Of a stretch of 64,000 nt of DNA, positions 17,146 through 26,238 are shown piece after piece. Both the position numbers and the translations under genes were made by a program. Under the pieces are notes generated by a model. That model saw nothing but the letters and a program-made list of their open reading frames with translations. It was not told the DNA's origin and searched no databases. The first letter of the stretch is position 1. Each line of letters begins with the position of its first letter. Source of the DNA: Bacteroidaceae bacterium (GTDB lineage Bacteria > Bacteroidota > Bacteroidia > Bacteroidales > Bacteroidaceae); assembly GCA_017525235.1 (NCBI GenBank), contig JAFXTC010000053.1, positions 62,001 to 126,000 on the forward strand. Direction: 5' to 3'.

Positions 17146-18948
17146 ATGAAAAAGATATATTCAATATTGACGATTATTTGCCTGGCATTATTTTCAGTTT
17201 CATGTGCCAATGAACTGCTGCAGGGTGAAACTCAAGACGAGGGAAAGGGTTACTTGAAACTGGATCTTACGACGCTGGTTTCAACCAACACCAATACCCG
17301 TGCAACAGATGTTCCTCAGGGTTATAATGCTAAGACTATAGCTGTAAAAATCACCGATTCAGAAGGTACAGTTGTTAAGGAAACCCAGGATGTTGCAAAC
17401 GATCAGGAGTTTAAGGGTAATATCATGCTTGCTCCTGGTACTTATTCTATTACAGCCTCTTCTGCTGGCTGGGATGGTTCAAACTCAGGTTTCGGTGTTC
17501 CTTATTATGCTGGTTCTACCAAGGCAACAATTAAGAAGAACACGCTGACACAGGCCAGCCTGACCCTTACACAGGCCAACGTGAAGGTTACTGTTAATTA
17601 TAGCGATAACTTCCGTACCTATTTCAAGCAGGCTAAATGTATTGTTACCTCTGGATTGGATGACGTAGCTATGCAGGTATTTAGCCTGAATACTGTAGGT
17701 GCTGCCTATTTCCCTGTTGCTCCTCTTAACTTCCTCTTGGCTGTTACCAACATGTCCGACCAGTCTTACACCATGTCGAAGGACATTACCGAAGTCCAGC
17801 CACGCGACCACTTTATTATCAATTATAAGATTGCTGATGCAGGTTCTATTGGCGGTATCACTGTTAAGATAGACGACGAAACGCATGATTATATTTTCGA
17901 TATCGAGGTTCCTCGCAAGAGCTCTACTTCTCTTAATGTTAGTGCAGCTAATGCCTTTACCACATTTGCTTATCTGACAGGTGCAGTTACTGCTAAGACA
18001 TCCGAGTTTAGCGAGTCTAACCTTACCCTCCAGTGGAAGAAGAGTTCTGATCTCGAGTGGACAAGTGTTCCTGCTTCAGCACTCACTAAGGGCGATGAAA
18101 GCACTTATACTTATAAGCTGGCTAACTTGACTCCCAATACAGAATACGTTTACCGTATGAATTACAACGATGGTAATGCCAACGTGAACAGTAATGAAGT
18201 AACATTCACAACTGAAAGTATTCTGCAGCCAGAGAATGCTGGTTTCGAGAACTGGTATAAGGACGGTGCTATCTGGTATCCCAATGCTCAGGGTAGCAGT
18301 TATTGGAGCACCAGTAACTCTGGTTCTGCAGGAACGATGGGCGAAAGCTACAATGTAACTACAGGTATTACCAGCGGTGCATACAACGGCACATCCGCTA
18401 ACCTCCAGTCTATGTATGTTATCATCAAGTTTGCTGCTGCAAGTATCTTCACAGGAACCTTCGATGGTATGATTGGTACCAATGGTGCTAAGTTAGGTTG
18501 GGGTGTTCCCTTCACCTCTCGTCCCGCAGCTCTCAAGGGTTATATGAAGTATACCACTGGCGGTATCAACCGTGGTAACCAGCCTTCTGGTGTTGGTGCT
18601 CCTGCAAAGGGCGACAACGATGCATGCCAGATCTTCTGCGCACTTCTCACAGAGCGTCTCAAAGTTGCTAACGCTAGCAACAGCGATGGTTATGAGCTTA
18701 GCACCACCTTCAACTGGCAGAACGATCCTCGCATTGTTGCTTACGGACAGATAACGCAGAATACTTCGGATGCTAATTGGAAGTCGTTCAATATACCATT
18801 GGTTTATCGCTCACTTACCACTAAGCCCAAGTACATGCTCATTGTCTGCTCATCCAGCAAGTGGGGTGACTACTTCTATGGTTACGACGGTGCAAATCTG
18901 AAGCTCGACGACTTCTCGTTCGAGTATGGTGAACCAACGTTCCAATAA
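17146..18948 (+). CDS. DUF4493 + PCMD lipoprotein, array gene 3
   Basis: Lipoprotein of 600 residues from the ATG at 17146 (MKKIYSILT); an in-frame ATG at 17125 adds seven polar residues before the signal peptide and is less likely. Lipobox Cys20, strand GYLKLDLTTL, then NTRA with Arg52. After the DUF4493-like domain comes an Fn3-like segment (LANLTPNTEYVYRMNYNDG) and a C-terminal domain of about 230 residues like the PCMD (putative carbohydrate metabolism) family, with NAGFENWYKDG, IIKFAAASIFTGTF and a final KLDDFSFEYGE. It shares this C-terminal domain with array gene 5. Carbohydrate binding is plausible but not shown. Confidence 0.78.
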   Translation: MKKIYSILTIICLALFSVSCANELLQGETQDEGKGYLKLDLTTLVSTNTNTRATDVPQGYNAKTIAVKITDSEGTVVKETQDVANDQEFKGNIMLAPGTYSITASSAGWDGSNSGFGVPYYAGSTKATIKKNTLTQASLTLTQANVKVTVNYSDNFRTYFKQAKCIVTSGLDDVAMQVFSLNTVGAAYFPVAPLNFLLAVTNMSDQSYTMSKDITEVQPRDHFIINYKIADAGSIGGITVKIDDETHDYIFDIEVPRKSSTSLNVSAANAFTTFAYLTGAVTAKTSEFSESNLTLQWKKSSDLEWTSVPASALTKGDESTYTYKLANLTPNTEYVYRMNYNDGNANVNSNEVTFTTESILQPENAGFENWYKDGAIWYPNAQGSSYWSTSNSGSAGTMGESYNVTTGITSGAYNGTSANLQSMYVIIKFAAASIFTGTFDGMIGTNGAKLGWGVPFTSRPAALKGYMKYTTGGINRGNQPSGVGAPAKGDNDACQIFCALLTERLKVANASNSDGYELSTTFNWQNDPRIVAYGQITQNTSDANWKSFNIPLVYRSLTTKPKYMLIVCSSSKWGDYFYGYDGANLKLDDFSFEYGEPTFQ

Positions 18949-18949
18949 T

Positions 18950-19879
18950 ATGGGTTTAAAACTGAGAAACAATAGTATTATGCTGATACTGCTGCTGGCT
19001 TTTATGCCGGTAGCAGTATTCGCGCAATATACTCCGTACTCGCAGGGGACGTTTGACGGCGTTGGTCAGATGTCTTATTCCGACATGATAAATGGCAAGA
19101 CACCGAAGCATGCCAAAAATAAATATAATAAGGTACGCGAGCAATACGAAATGAACCTCCAGAAACGCCATATCCAGCGCATAGACCGTGGTGACCTCAA
19201 AGCCGCATTTATTCCCAAGGGAATGTGGATGTGCGGTGCTACGGTAAACTTCCGCGAATGGGAAAACGAGAACCAGAACCTTCTGGTCTTGAAGAATCTG
19301 AATATGGAGGGATATACGTTTTCCGTATCTCCCTATGTAGGTTATTTCGTGGCAAAAAACCTTGCCTTAGGTGTGCGCTACAATTATAGTCGGAATTATT
19401 TCTATCTAGGCGATTTGGACCTCAATCTGGGCGAGGATTTCAATATCAACTTGGAGGATCTTAACTACCTGGAGCATAAGCATGAGGCAAGTTTCTTCAT
19501 GCGTAACTATATGCCTCTCTTCGGAAGTAAGATTTTTGGTGCTTTTGCCGAGGTGCGTGCTACCTATTCGCATGCTACAGGTCGTAATAGCACCGGAGAC
19601 CCCGCAAAAAACAATTTTGACGGAGCCTACGAGACGGTCAACAAGCTTCAGTTGGGCGTATCTCCCGGCTTGTGCGTCTTTGTAACTGATTTTGCTGCTG
19701 TTGAGACCTCTATAGGTGTTTTAGGTGTGGATTACAAATGGAGCAAGTTTAAGAATGTTCACCCCAATTCCAACCCTAACGAGCCTGTCCAATACGAGAG
19801 CGGCAGTAATCACAGTGGCGGTGCCAACTTCAGATTCAATATCTTCAGTATTCATATTGGTGTGACATTCTTCTTATAA
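18950..19879 (+). CDS. Outer-membrane beta-barrel protein, array gene 4
   Basis: Predicted porin-like outer-membrane protein of 309 residues from the ATG at 18950; a start at 18926 would overlap the previous gene. The Sec signal peptide ends near VFAQ, with no lipobox. A charged segment (about 30-75) is followed by amphipathic strands with alternating aromatic residues, and the C-terminus FNIFSIHIGVTFFL ends in Phe, as outer-membrane barrels do for Bam recognition. It starts one base after the array gene 3 stop, so the two are probably translationally coupled. It is the only barrel in the array and could anchor or export the lipoproteins. No family name could be given. Confidence 0.7.
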   Translation: MGLKLRNNSIMLILLLAFMPVAVFAQYTPYSQGTFDGVGQMSYSDMINGKTPKHAKNKYNKVREQYEMNLQKRHIQRIDRGDLKAAFIPKGMWMCGATVNFREWENENQNLLVLKNLNMEGYTFSVSPYVGYFVAKNLALGVRYNYSRNYFYLGDLDLNLGEDFNINLEDLNYLEHKHEASFFMRNYMPLFGSKIFGAFAEVRATYSHATGRNSTGDPAKNNFDGAYETVNKLQLGVSPGLCVFVTDFAAVETSIGVLGVDYKWSKFKNVHPNSNPNEPVQYESGSNHSGGANFRFNIFSIHIGVTFFL

Positions 19880-19881
19880 AG

Positions 19882-20043
19882 GACCCTCCCCTTCCCCCTC
19901 CCGTTAGGGTGGGGAATAGAATAGATAAAGAAGACAAAGAATATAATTAATGAAGCTTAAAAATATCAGATACGATATAACAGTTTTACGGAGCTTAAAC
20001 ATTAGTACTCCCCGCCCTACACGGGAGGGGATGGGGGTGGGTC
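19882..20043. repeat. GC-rich inverted-repeat element spanning the start of array gene 5
   Basis: Left arm 19882-19914 (GACCCTCCCCTTCCCCCTCC onward) and right arm 20009-20043 are inverted copies of each other with a few mismatches and one or two indels, about 162 bases end to end. A related G/C-rich block lies at 31569-31611. This has the shape of a small non-autonomous repeat. The right arm is read in frame as the start of array gene 5. Confidence 0.65.
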
Positions 20044-21761
20044 TGCTGTTCCTGTTTCTGTTTCTCTTTCTCTTATCTTCGTGTGCTATCAGTGATGATT
20101 TACCCCTTCCTTATTGTAATGTAGAGATTACTGCATTCGAGATAGAAGGACAGTGTGATTCGTTAGGACGTGAGACAGATGCCTATGTTGTAAACCCGAA
20201 GAATTCTACCATCGACCTGTGGGTAAACGACGCAGTAGATATTTCCCGTCTGCGTGTAAAGAAGATGAAGGTAAACTATGAGGCAAGTATTGCTGTTGAG
20301 AACGCTGGTACATATTTCCCCAGCAAATCGTTCTTTGTTAGCGGGCAATCCTGTTATGCTATGAAGGATTCTACCTATATCGGAAAGGACTGTTCAACGT
20401 TGGATTTCTCTCGTGAGCTTACTTTTGTGCTGACCGCTACACAGGAATGCCGCTGGAAGGTGCGTGTTCATCAGGTGATTAACCGTGAGATTGAGGTGGA
20501 GAATCAGGTGGGAACTCCTACGATAGATGTTTATAATCATAACGTGATAGTATATGTGGCACCTACTCAGGACCTTAAAACCGTCAAGGTTAAAAAGATG
20601 TCGTTGGGTGGTGCTCATGGCAAGGTTTCTCCAGATCCTACAGGAGAGATTCTCGATTTCAGCTGGCGTCGTACCTTCCAGGTTACCTATGCATGGTCAA
20701 AGACTTCCGAGTCATGGGATGTGTTTATTTATAATGCAGAAAAGGGACTTGCCACTACAGCTCAGGTGTTCCCTCATGCAAGCAGGGCTTATGTAAGCGG
20801 AAGTATGCAGAACGGTACCACGCCTAAGGTAAAATACCGTCAGCTGGGAAGCTCAGAATGGCAAACCGTTCCCTCCGATTATATGCAGATTAATACTGTC
20901 AGCTACGAGGCGGTAATAACAAACCTTCTTCCTGATGTAAGTTATGAATATCAGGTTACTGCGGGAAATTCCTCATCAGCAGTAAGTACATTCCACACTG
21001 CACTTAATATGCAGCTGGAGAATTCCAGCTTTGATGACTGGCATATTGTAGGCACGGGCACTCAGGCTCTTTACAATCCTTGGCGGGAAGGTGATACCTC
21101 TTATTGGGATACCGGTAACCGTGGGGCAACAACGGTAGGAGCCAGCAACAGTACATTTGCTACGGAGGGCGGACGTACATACGCCAACCTGCAATCCAAG
21201 TATATTGTCATCAAGTTTGCTGCAGGTAATATCTTCACGGGAACCTATCTTAAGACAGATGGTACAAATGGCGTGCTCAGCATGGGACGTCCTTTTAACA
21301 GTTTCCCCACCAAGATGCAGTTCGATTATACCTATAAATCCTCAATCGTGAATAAAGGTGGAGGCAAATGGGATGAGAAATATTCGCGCTACATTAGTCA
21401 GAAGACTTATGACGAGATGCGTGGCAAGCCCGATTCCTGCTGTATCTATATAGCTCTTATCGGCGACAAGGACGAGGAAATGTACGAGGGAGTTATATAT
21501 CCTTATATCATCCGTACACGTCCCAGCGAGTTGCATCTTTTTGACCCTAACAACGAGAATGTTATTGCATACGGACAGTTCACAAGCGGTGATGACCAAA
21601 CAGATTGGAAGACAAAGACTATTACCCTTGACTATCGTTACAAGAATCGTACACCCAAATATGTCATTGTGGTAATTTCCAGCAGTAAATACGGAGATTA
21701 CTTTATAGGAGGTGATGCCTCTTTGTTGAAGATAGACAACCTAAAGTTGATATATGACTGA
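19950..21761 (+). CDS. PCMD-type lipoprotein, array gene 5
   Basis: Lipoprotein of 603 residues as drawn. A long N-terminal extension leads to a very hydrophobic stretch (LLFLFLFLFLLSSC) with lipobox Cys at about residue 45. It has no TR motif after the Cys, unlike its neighbours. The middle has Ig-like repeats (KVKKMKV and KVKKMSLGG), then an Fn3-like segment (ITNLLPDVSYEYQVTAGN) and a C-terminal PCMD-like domain (SSFDDWHIVG, IVIKFAAGNIFTGTY, LKIDNLKLIYD) homologous to that of gene 3. The start is uncertain because the inverted-repeat element supplies part of it: from the ATG at 20031 the signal peptide would lack its positive charges. Confidence 0.72.
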   Translation: MKLKNIRYDITVLRSLNISTPRPTREGMGVGLLFLFLFLFLLSSCAISDDLPLPYCNVEITAFEIEGQCDSLGRETDAYVVNPKNSTIDLWVNDAVDISRLRVKKMKVNYEASIAVENAGTYFPSKSFFVSGQSCYAMKDSTYIGKDCSTLDFSRELTFVLTATQECRWKVRVHQVINREIEVENQVGTPTIDVYNHNVIVYVAPTQDLKTVKVKKMSLGGAHGKVSPDPTGEILDFSWRRTFQVTYAWSKTSESWDVFIYNAEKGLATTAQVFPHASRAYVSGSMQNGTTPKVKYRQLGSSEWQTVPSDYMQINTVSYEAVITNLLPDVSYEYQVTAGNSSSAVSTFHTALNMQLENSSFDDWHIVGTGTQALYNPWREGDTSYWDTGNRGATTVGASNSTFATEGGRTYANLQSKYIVIKFAAGNIFTGTYLKTDGTNGVLSMGRPFNSFPTKMQFDYTYKSSIVNKGGGKWDEKYSRYISQKTYDEMRGKPDSCCIYIALIGDKDEEMYEGVIYPYIIRTRPSELHLFDPNNENVIAYGQFTSGDDQTDWKTKTITLDYRYKNRTPKYVIVVISSSKYGDYFIGGDASLLKIDNLKLIYD

Positions 21762-21771
21762 TAAGAAATAA

Positions 21772-23565
21772 ATGAGAAGAATATATACCATATTATTCAA
21801 CCTGATGCTCCTTTTGGGCATTACAGCGATGCAGTCGTGCCAGAACGACTTGGATGCTGTAGTCGCTCAGGGCGGGCTGCATGTCACGTTGGGTAATGTG
21901 TCCTCTTCCATTGCTACCCGTTCTACTCCTGCAGAATTAGAGAAACCTACCGGGGATATGTTCAATGTTAAGGTTGAAGCCCAGAATGGTATGGTTAAGT
22001 ACAATGGCCCTCTTACTGACGAGACCATCACACTGCCAGGAGGAACCTATACAGTAACGGCAGAATATGGCGAAAACCCCATTCTTGCTCTGGATAAACC
22101 TTATTATATAGGAACGGAAGAGGTAGAGGTGGAAAACAACAAGGTCACAGATGCTACCATCAATTGTAAGGTAGGCAACGCCCTTGTTTCTGTTGTGTTT
22201 GGTGAGAATGCTGAGGAACGGGCACGTTTCAGCCGCTTCTACAGCGAATATGGCCTGAAGGTTAAGGTTGCCAACTATAGCATTGTCCTTTCAAACGCCA
22301 CGCCCAACGTCAGTGCCTACTTCCGTGCAGGAACTTCTATTGACTTGGAGTTTACGGGTGTGCTCAAGGATGCTGGCCTGCCTGTAAGTTGCGATTTGGA
22401 TTTGTCGCAGGTGGCAAACTTCCCCTCGACATTCCAGGCTGCAGACCATGCTATCGTAACACTTACTTTACCCGACCCGCAGAGTGCAATGGTTGTCTCT
22501 ATTACAAAGGTGGAGATGCAACAAGCCACGATGGACGAGACCATTCCTCTCAGCTGGCTGCCTATTGCTGTCGCATTGCCTGAGCACCAGTACGATATTA
22601 AGGGTGACCTCGTTGGCACCAACATTACCTTCCCTAATGCTTATCCAGGTTCTACTTGGAAAGCTGTTGTTGCCAAATCAGATGGTACGGTGGTACGTGC
22701 CGTGCAAGGAACGGGAAATCTTCTTTCCGACTACAGCAAGAATGCCGAATGGCCTTATCTGCCTGCCGGGCAGTATCGCGCTACCTATTATATTATAGAA
22801 GGCGAGACGGCAAACCTGACCAATACACGTGACTTCGTTATACGCAGTCCCAAGCTTACGGCAACAGTGGATGCCTGGACATCCTATGACAAATATCTGG
22901 CTGGGGATATAGCAGGCGCTAATGAATGTACCAACAGCACAGCATACGGATTCCAGAAGCATTTCTCCGTTTCGCAGACGTTGTATAATAACGATAAGTA
23001 CCGCAATCTTTATTCTTGGACGGCAACGGTAGACGGTAACTCCGTATCCATCAGTTCTAACGAGATTGCCAATTTGTCTTTTGCTGCTCATACCCTGAAG
23101 GTTACGGGTACATTCGACGGTACTACAGCAACAGCCCAGAAGACCTTGCATATCACAGGTCTGCCATACAATTCTGACGCCAATAAGTTCAGCGGATGGA
23201 CGGGCGGAAGTTGGAGCGACAGTGGTGACTCGGGTGGCGCACAAGCCCGTGAACCCGGTCAGCCTTGCTACCTTTTCACCTCCACCATCTATACACCCAA
23301 GTTCCATGCTCCCACCAACATCAATTACAGCATGACTTGGAATGAGTGGTTTTATGCCCTCTTCAACAATTATCGTAAGTCTAATTACGGATGGGTAGCT
23401 AATACCAGCACAACGCCAAGCGGCAAGTCAACCACCCCAAGCAACTATACCTGGACCTCTGTCTCAGAAGTGGGTACAATAAAGGCTTCTGCACCCTATT
23501 TCGGTATGACACATCAATCAAGTTATACATGGGGTATTAATACATTTAAGATATTGTATCAGTAA
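21772..23565 (+). CDS. DUF4493-type lipoprotein, long form, array gene 6
   Basis: Lipoprotein of 597 residues. Lipobox Cys23 (AMQSC), strand GLHVTLGNV, then ATRS with Arg50. A DUF4493-like domain (about 55-270) is followed by a C-terminal region of about 320 residues containing WKAVVAKSDGTVVRAV, WPYLPAGQYRATYYI and HITGLPYN. These same landmarks occur in array gene 8, so the two share a second domain set. That set is unrelated to PCMD. The gap from gene 5 is 10 bases. It is a candidate for a distal or ligand-binding subunit; function unknown. Confidence 0.75.
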   Translation: MRRIYTILFNLMLLLGITAMQSCQNDLDAVVAQGGLHVTLGNVSSSIATRSTPAELEKPTGDMFNVKVEAQNGMVKYNGPLTDETITLPGGTYTVTAEYGENPILALDKPYYIGTEEVEVENNKVTDATINCKVGNALVSVVFGENAEERARFSRFYSEYGLKVKVANYSIVLSNATPNVSAYFRAGTSIDLEFTGVLKDAGLPVSCDLDLSQVANFPSTFQAADHAIVTLTLPDPQSAMVVSITKVEMQQATMDETIPLSWLPIAVALPEHQYDIKGDLVGTNITFPNAYPGSTWKAVVAKSDGTVVRAVQGTGNLLSDYSKNAEWPYLPAGQYRATYYIIEGETANLTNTRDFVIRSPKLTATVDAWTSYDKYLAGDIAGANECTNSTAYGFQKHFSVSQTLYNNDKYRNLYSWTATVDGNSVSISSNEIANLSFAAHTLKVTGTFDGTTATAQKTLHITGLPYNSDANKFSGWTGGSWSDSGDSGGAQAREPGQPCYLFTSTIYTPKFHAPTNINYSMTWNEWFYALFNNYRKSNYGWVANTSTTPSGKSTTPSNYTWTSVSEVGTIKASAPYFGMTHQSSYTWGINTFKILYQ

Positions 23566-23572
23566 GACAATA

Positions 23573-24313
23573 ATGAAGAAGATACTCTACATACTAATCG
23601 CCATACTCAGCCTGACGGCTTGTCAGAACACAGAAATAGCGCCTGATGTTAAGACTGGTACGCTCGTCCTCAGCCTTTATCCAGGTCCCAGGCCTTCGGT
23701 TAAGACCCGCTCAAATCAAGACGATTTGCTGGCAATCCGCATTACCCGTAAGGATGGAAAGAATTTTGCCGATGGTAGTCAGTACTTAGAATATGTTGTT
23801 ACTGATGCTACTGAGAAGTTTATTATGGAAGAGGGTACCTTCCTCATTCATGCGTATTCGCAGAATCAGAATACTTGGCATAATGACAACGGTGGTAAGG
23901 GTAGTGCCTGCTATGTCGGTGATACAGAAGTAACCGTTGCACACGATTCCACCTCATACTGCATCTATGAGGTTCCCATGACCAACTATGCGGTAACACT
24001 TACTTTGCCTGAGCTTTTCCACGACCTCTTCTCCTCATATACGTTTACAGTAACCAGCGGAAACCGAACTGTTAGTTTGCGAGAAGGGGAAAAGGCATAT
24101 TTCTCGCCCTATGAGGCAGGCTTCACCTACCAGCTCTCTGCCACCAATATTGATGGCGACCAGCACAGTGCCTCAGCCATTCTATATACTAATGTTCAGC
24201 GTGGTAAGCTTTACAACCTTCGATACAGCTTTGCCAGTAGCAGTAACAGTGGCGGTATAGACATCATCATTTCTGACGATACAACAACAGACGATACAAA
24301 CATAGATTTCTGA
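23573..24313 (+). CDS. DUF4493-type lipoprotein, short form, array gene 7
   Basis: Lipoprotein of 246 residues, essentially one DUF4493-like domain. Lipobox Cys17 (SLTAC), strand GTLVLSLYPG, then KTRS with Arg46, the closest spacing in the set. The domain has EGTFLIHAYSQN, GDTEVTVAHDS and YNLRYSFAS, and ends in an acidic, Thr-rich tail. It starts 7 bases after gene 6. It belongs to the short class with genes 1, 9, 10, 11 and 13, which could be repeating subunits if these proteins polymerise. Confidence 0.75.
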   Translation: MKKILYILIAILSLTACQNTEIAPDVKTGTLVLSLYPGPRPSVKTRSNQDDLLAIRITRKDGKNFADGSQYLEYVVTDATEKFIMEEGTFLIHAYSQNQNTWHNDNGGKGSACYVGDTEVTVAHDSTSYCIYEVPMTNYAVTLTLPELFHDLFSSYTFTVTSGNRTVSLREGEKAYFSPYEAGFTYQLSATNIDGDQHSASAILYTNVQRGKLYNLRYSFASSSNSGGIDIIISDDTTTDDTNIDF

Positions 24314-24359
24314 TACCAGAAACATATCAAATATTTAATAACTTTAATTATTATAATGT

Positions 24360-26216
24360 ATGAAGAAAACAATGAAAAAAATTCATCTTTCACTTATCAC
24401 CTTGCTATATGCAGGTGTGATGGTTTTGGCATCTTGTGCCAACGAGGTGGATCTATTCTCTTCTGTCGGTCAGAAGCCGGAAGAGGGCATGGGAACCTTG
24501 GAGATTAGCTTAGAAGGTAATGTTGCCACCCGTGCCACAACCAAAGTCTCTCCAGAAGAGGCCAAGAAGTTCCTGATTACAATTTTCAAGGGGACAAGCG
24601 AGGTTATTCAAGAGGCGACTCCTTTAGAAAATATGGGTACGTCTCCTCGCTTGAATGCTGGCTATGGCTATTCTATTATGGCTGAGAGTTGTACAGAATC
24701 AGATGCAGAAAATGCCGAAGACGAAAACCAAATTAAATGGGGTAAGCGTCGTTATGTAGGCAGATCTCAGTCTTTTGCTATTATTGCAGGTGAGACCACC
24801 AAGGTATCTGTACCTTGTAAAGTTGCCAATGGCGGTGTAAGTGCGTATTTCGATCCGACCATTACATCCCACTTTACCGATTACAGTATAGCCATTATAA
24901 AGGATGATACTCAACCACGCGAAAACCTTGTCTTTAATTCCAGCAATTGTGATTATAAGGATGGCGACGATATAAAGCAAAGACAGATTGCTTATTTCAA
25001 TATTCCAGCGGAAGGACGTTCCATCCACTATAGCGTAACAGTGGGTAGTGTTACCAAGGAATATGTTCAAGTACTTGAAGTGGCTAAAATCAAGCGTATA
25101 GCTGTAAGTTACAAGTCAGGAACGTTCTCGCTTGAAATCAATGTCGAGGATGAGGAAATGTATATGACTGACGAGGTTACAATTGAGCCAGATCCCAGTA
25201 TTCATGATAATGTTCCAGTTGTTACTACCGAGAACAAATACGAGAATGGTGAACTGGTGGGAACCACACTCTCTGCTACAGATCCTTCTTATGATGTCGG
25301 GGCTACAGGGTGGTCGGCATTGGTGAAGAATGCCAGCGGCGATGTCGTTCGTACCTTGTCATCTGCCAAGGGAACCCTTACCTCTGGTTATGACGATGCT
25401 AACTGGCCTTATCTGCCCATGGGCAATTATGTGCTGGAATATACCTTCGAGAATTTCAAAGGTATTATGGAAACAAAGGAAACTGCCTTCAGTATCACGG
25501 AACAGCCGAACTTCCAGGTTACTCTGAATGCTCTTACCTCTTATAGTTATGCTACAGGTGATGGCACAACCAAGGATGTCGCTCAGGCAAATGCATGTGC
25601 AAACAACAAGATTTATGCACCAACAGTTACTGTAACGGGTATCTCTAATGCATTATTGGTTGCCAAGTATGGTCTTAGCATCACCTATAATAATGAAACT
25701 AAGAATAACACCAAGCAGGCTGTGTACTCCGATTTAACTAAGGATCCTGGATCATACACTCTTACTGCCTCTGTTACTTTTGCCGGTTTAGAGAAAAATG
25801 TCAGCAAGACGGTTTACATTACAGGTATTCCTTATGAAGCAGCTCCCCCAACTACGGGTAATGGTTGGACGAATCCTAATGGACAAGTTAATTGGAACTC
25901 GGATCATGCAAGGTTGGGTGCTGGTACAGCTGGCGAGCAGCGTATTGTAAAGTCGTTCAATATCCCAGCTAATGTAAATGTGGCTGCTTACGTAAAGGCA
26001 GATACACATGGTAGTGCTGTGGGTACTACGTTTACGTTCTATGTTGCAGGAGTGGACAAGCATCATGTTACTGTTAACGGAACTGGTGATAAATCCTCGG
26101 ATACTACGGTGTATGAAACCCTTACCCCTTCCAAGAACACTGTAGAATGCCTAAACAGCTATGGTATGGGTCTTACACATACCAAAGTTTACAAAGTAAC
26201 TGTTAAGTACAACTAA
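24360..26216 (+). CDS. DUF4493-type lipoprotein, long form, array gene 8
   Basis: Lipoprotein of 618 residues (614 from the second ATG at 24372). Lipobox Cys26 (VLASC), strand GTLEISLEG, then ATRA with Arg58, counted from 24360. The N-terminal domain carries GYGYSIMAESCTESDAE, a stretch shared with genes 9 and 13, and VSVPCKVANGGVSAYF. The C-terminal half has WSALVKNASGDVVRTL, WPYLPMGNYVLEYTF and YITGIPYE, matching the second half of gene 6. It thus combines an N-terminal half like genes 9/13 with a C-terminal half like gene 6, which suggests domain shuffling within the array. Confidence 0.75.
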   Translation: MKKTMKKIHLSLITLLYAGVMVLASCANEVDLFSSVGQKPEEGMGTLEISLEGNVATRATTKVSPEEAKKFLITIFKGTSEVIQEATPLENMGTSPRLNAGYGYSIMAESCTESDAENAEDENQIKWGKRRYVGRSQSFAIIAGETTKVSVPCKVANGGVSAYFDPTITSHFTDYSIAIIKDDTQPRENLVFNSSNCDYKDGDDIKQRQIAYFNIPAEGRSIHYSVTVGSVTKEYVQVLEVAKIKRIAVSYKSGTFSLEINVEDEEMYMTDEVTIEPDPSIHDNVPVVTTENKYENGELVGTTLSATDPSYDVGATGWSALVKNASGDVVRTLSSAKGTLTSGYDDANWPYLPMGNYVLEYTFENFKGIMETKETAFSITEQPNFQVTLNALTSYSYATGDGTTKDVAQANACANNKIYAPTVTVTGISNALLVAKYGLSITYNNETKNNTKQAVYSDLTKDPGSYTLTASVTFAGLEKNVSKTVYITGIPYEAAPPTTGNGWTNPNGQVNWNSDHARLGAGTAGEQRIVKSFNIPANVNVAAYVKADTHGSAVGTTFTFYVAGVDKHHVTVNGTGDKSSDTTVYETLTPSKNTVECLNSYGMGLTHTKVYKVTVKYN

Positions 26217-26238
26217 ACAGAAATAAAGAAAGCGTAAT

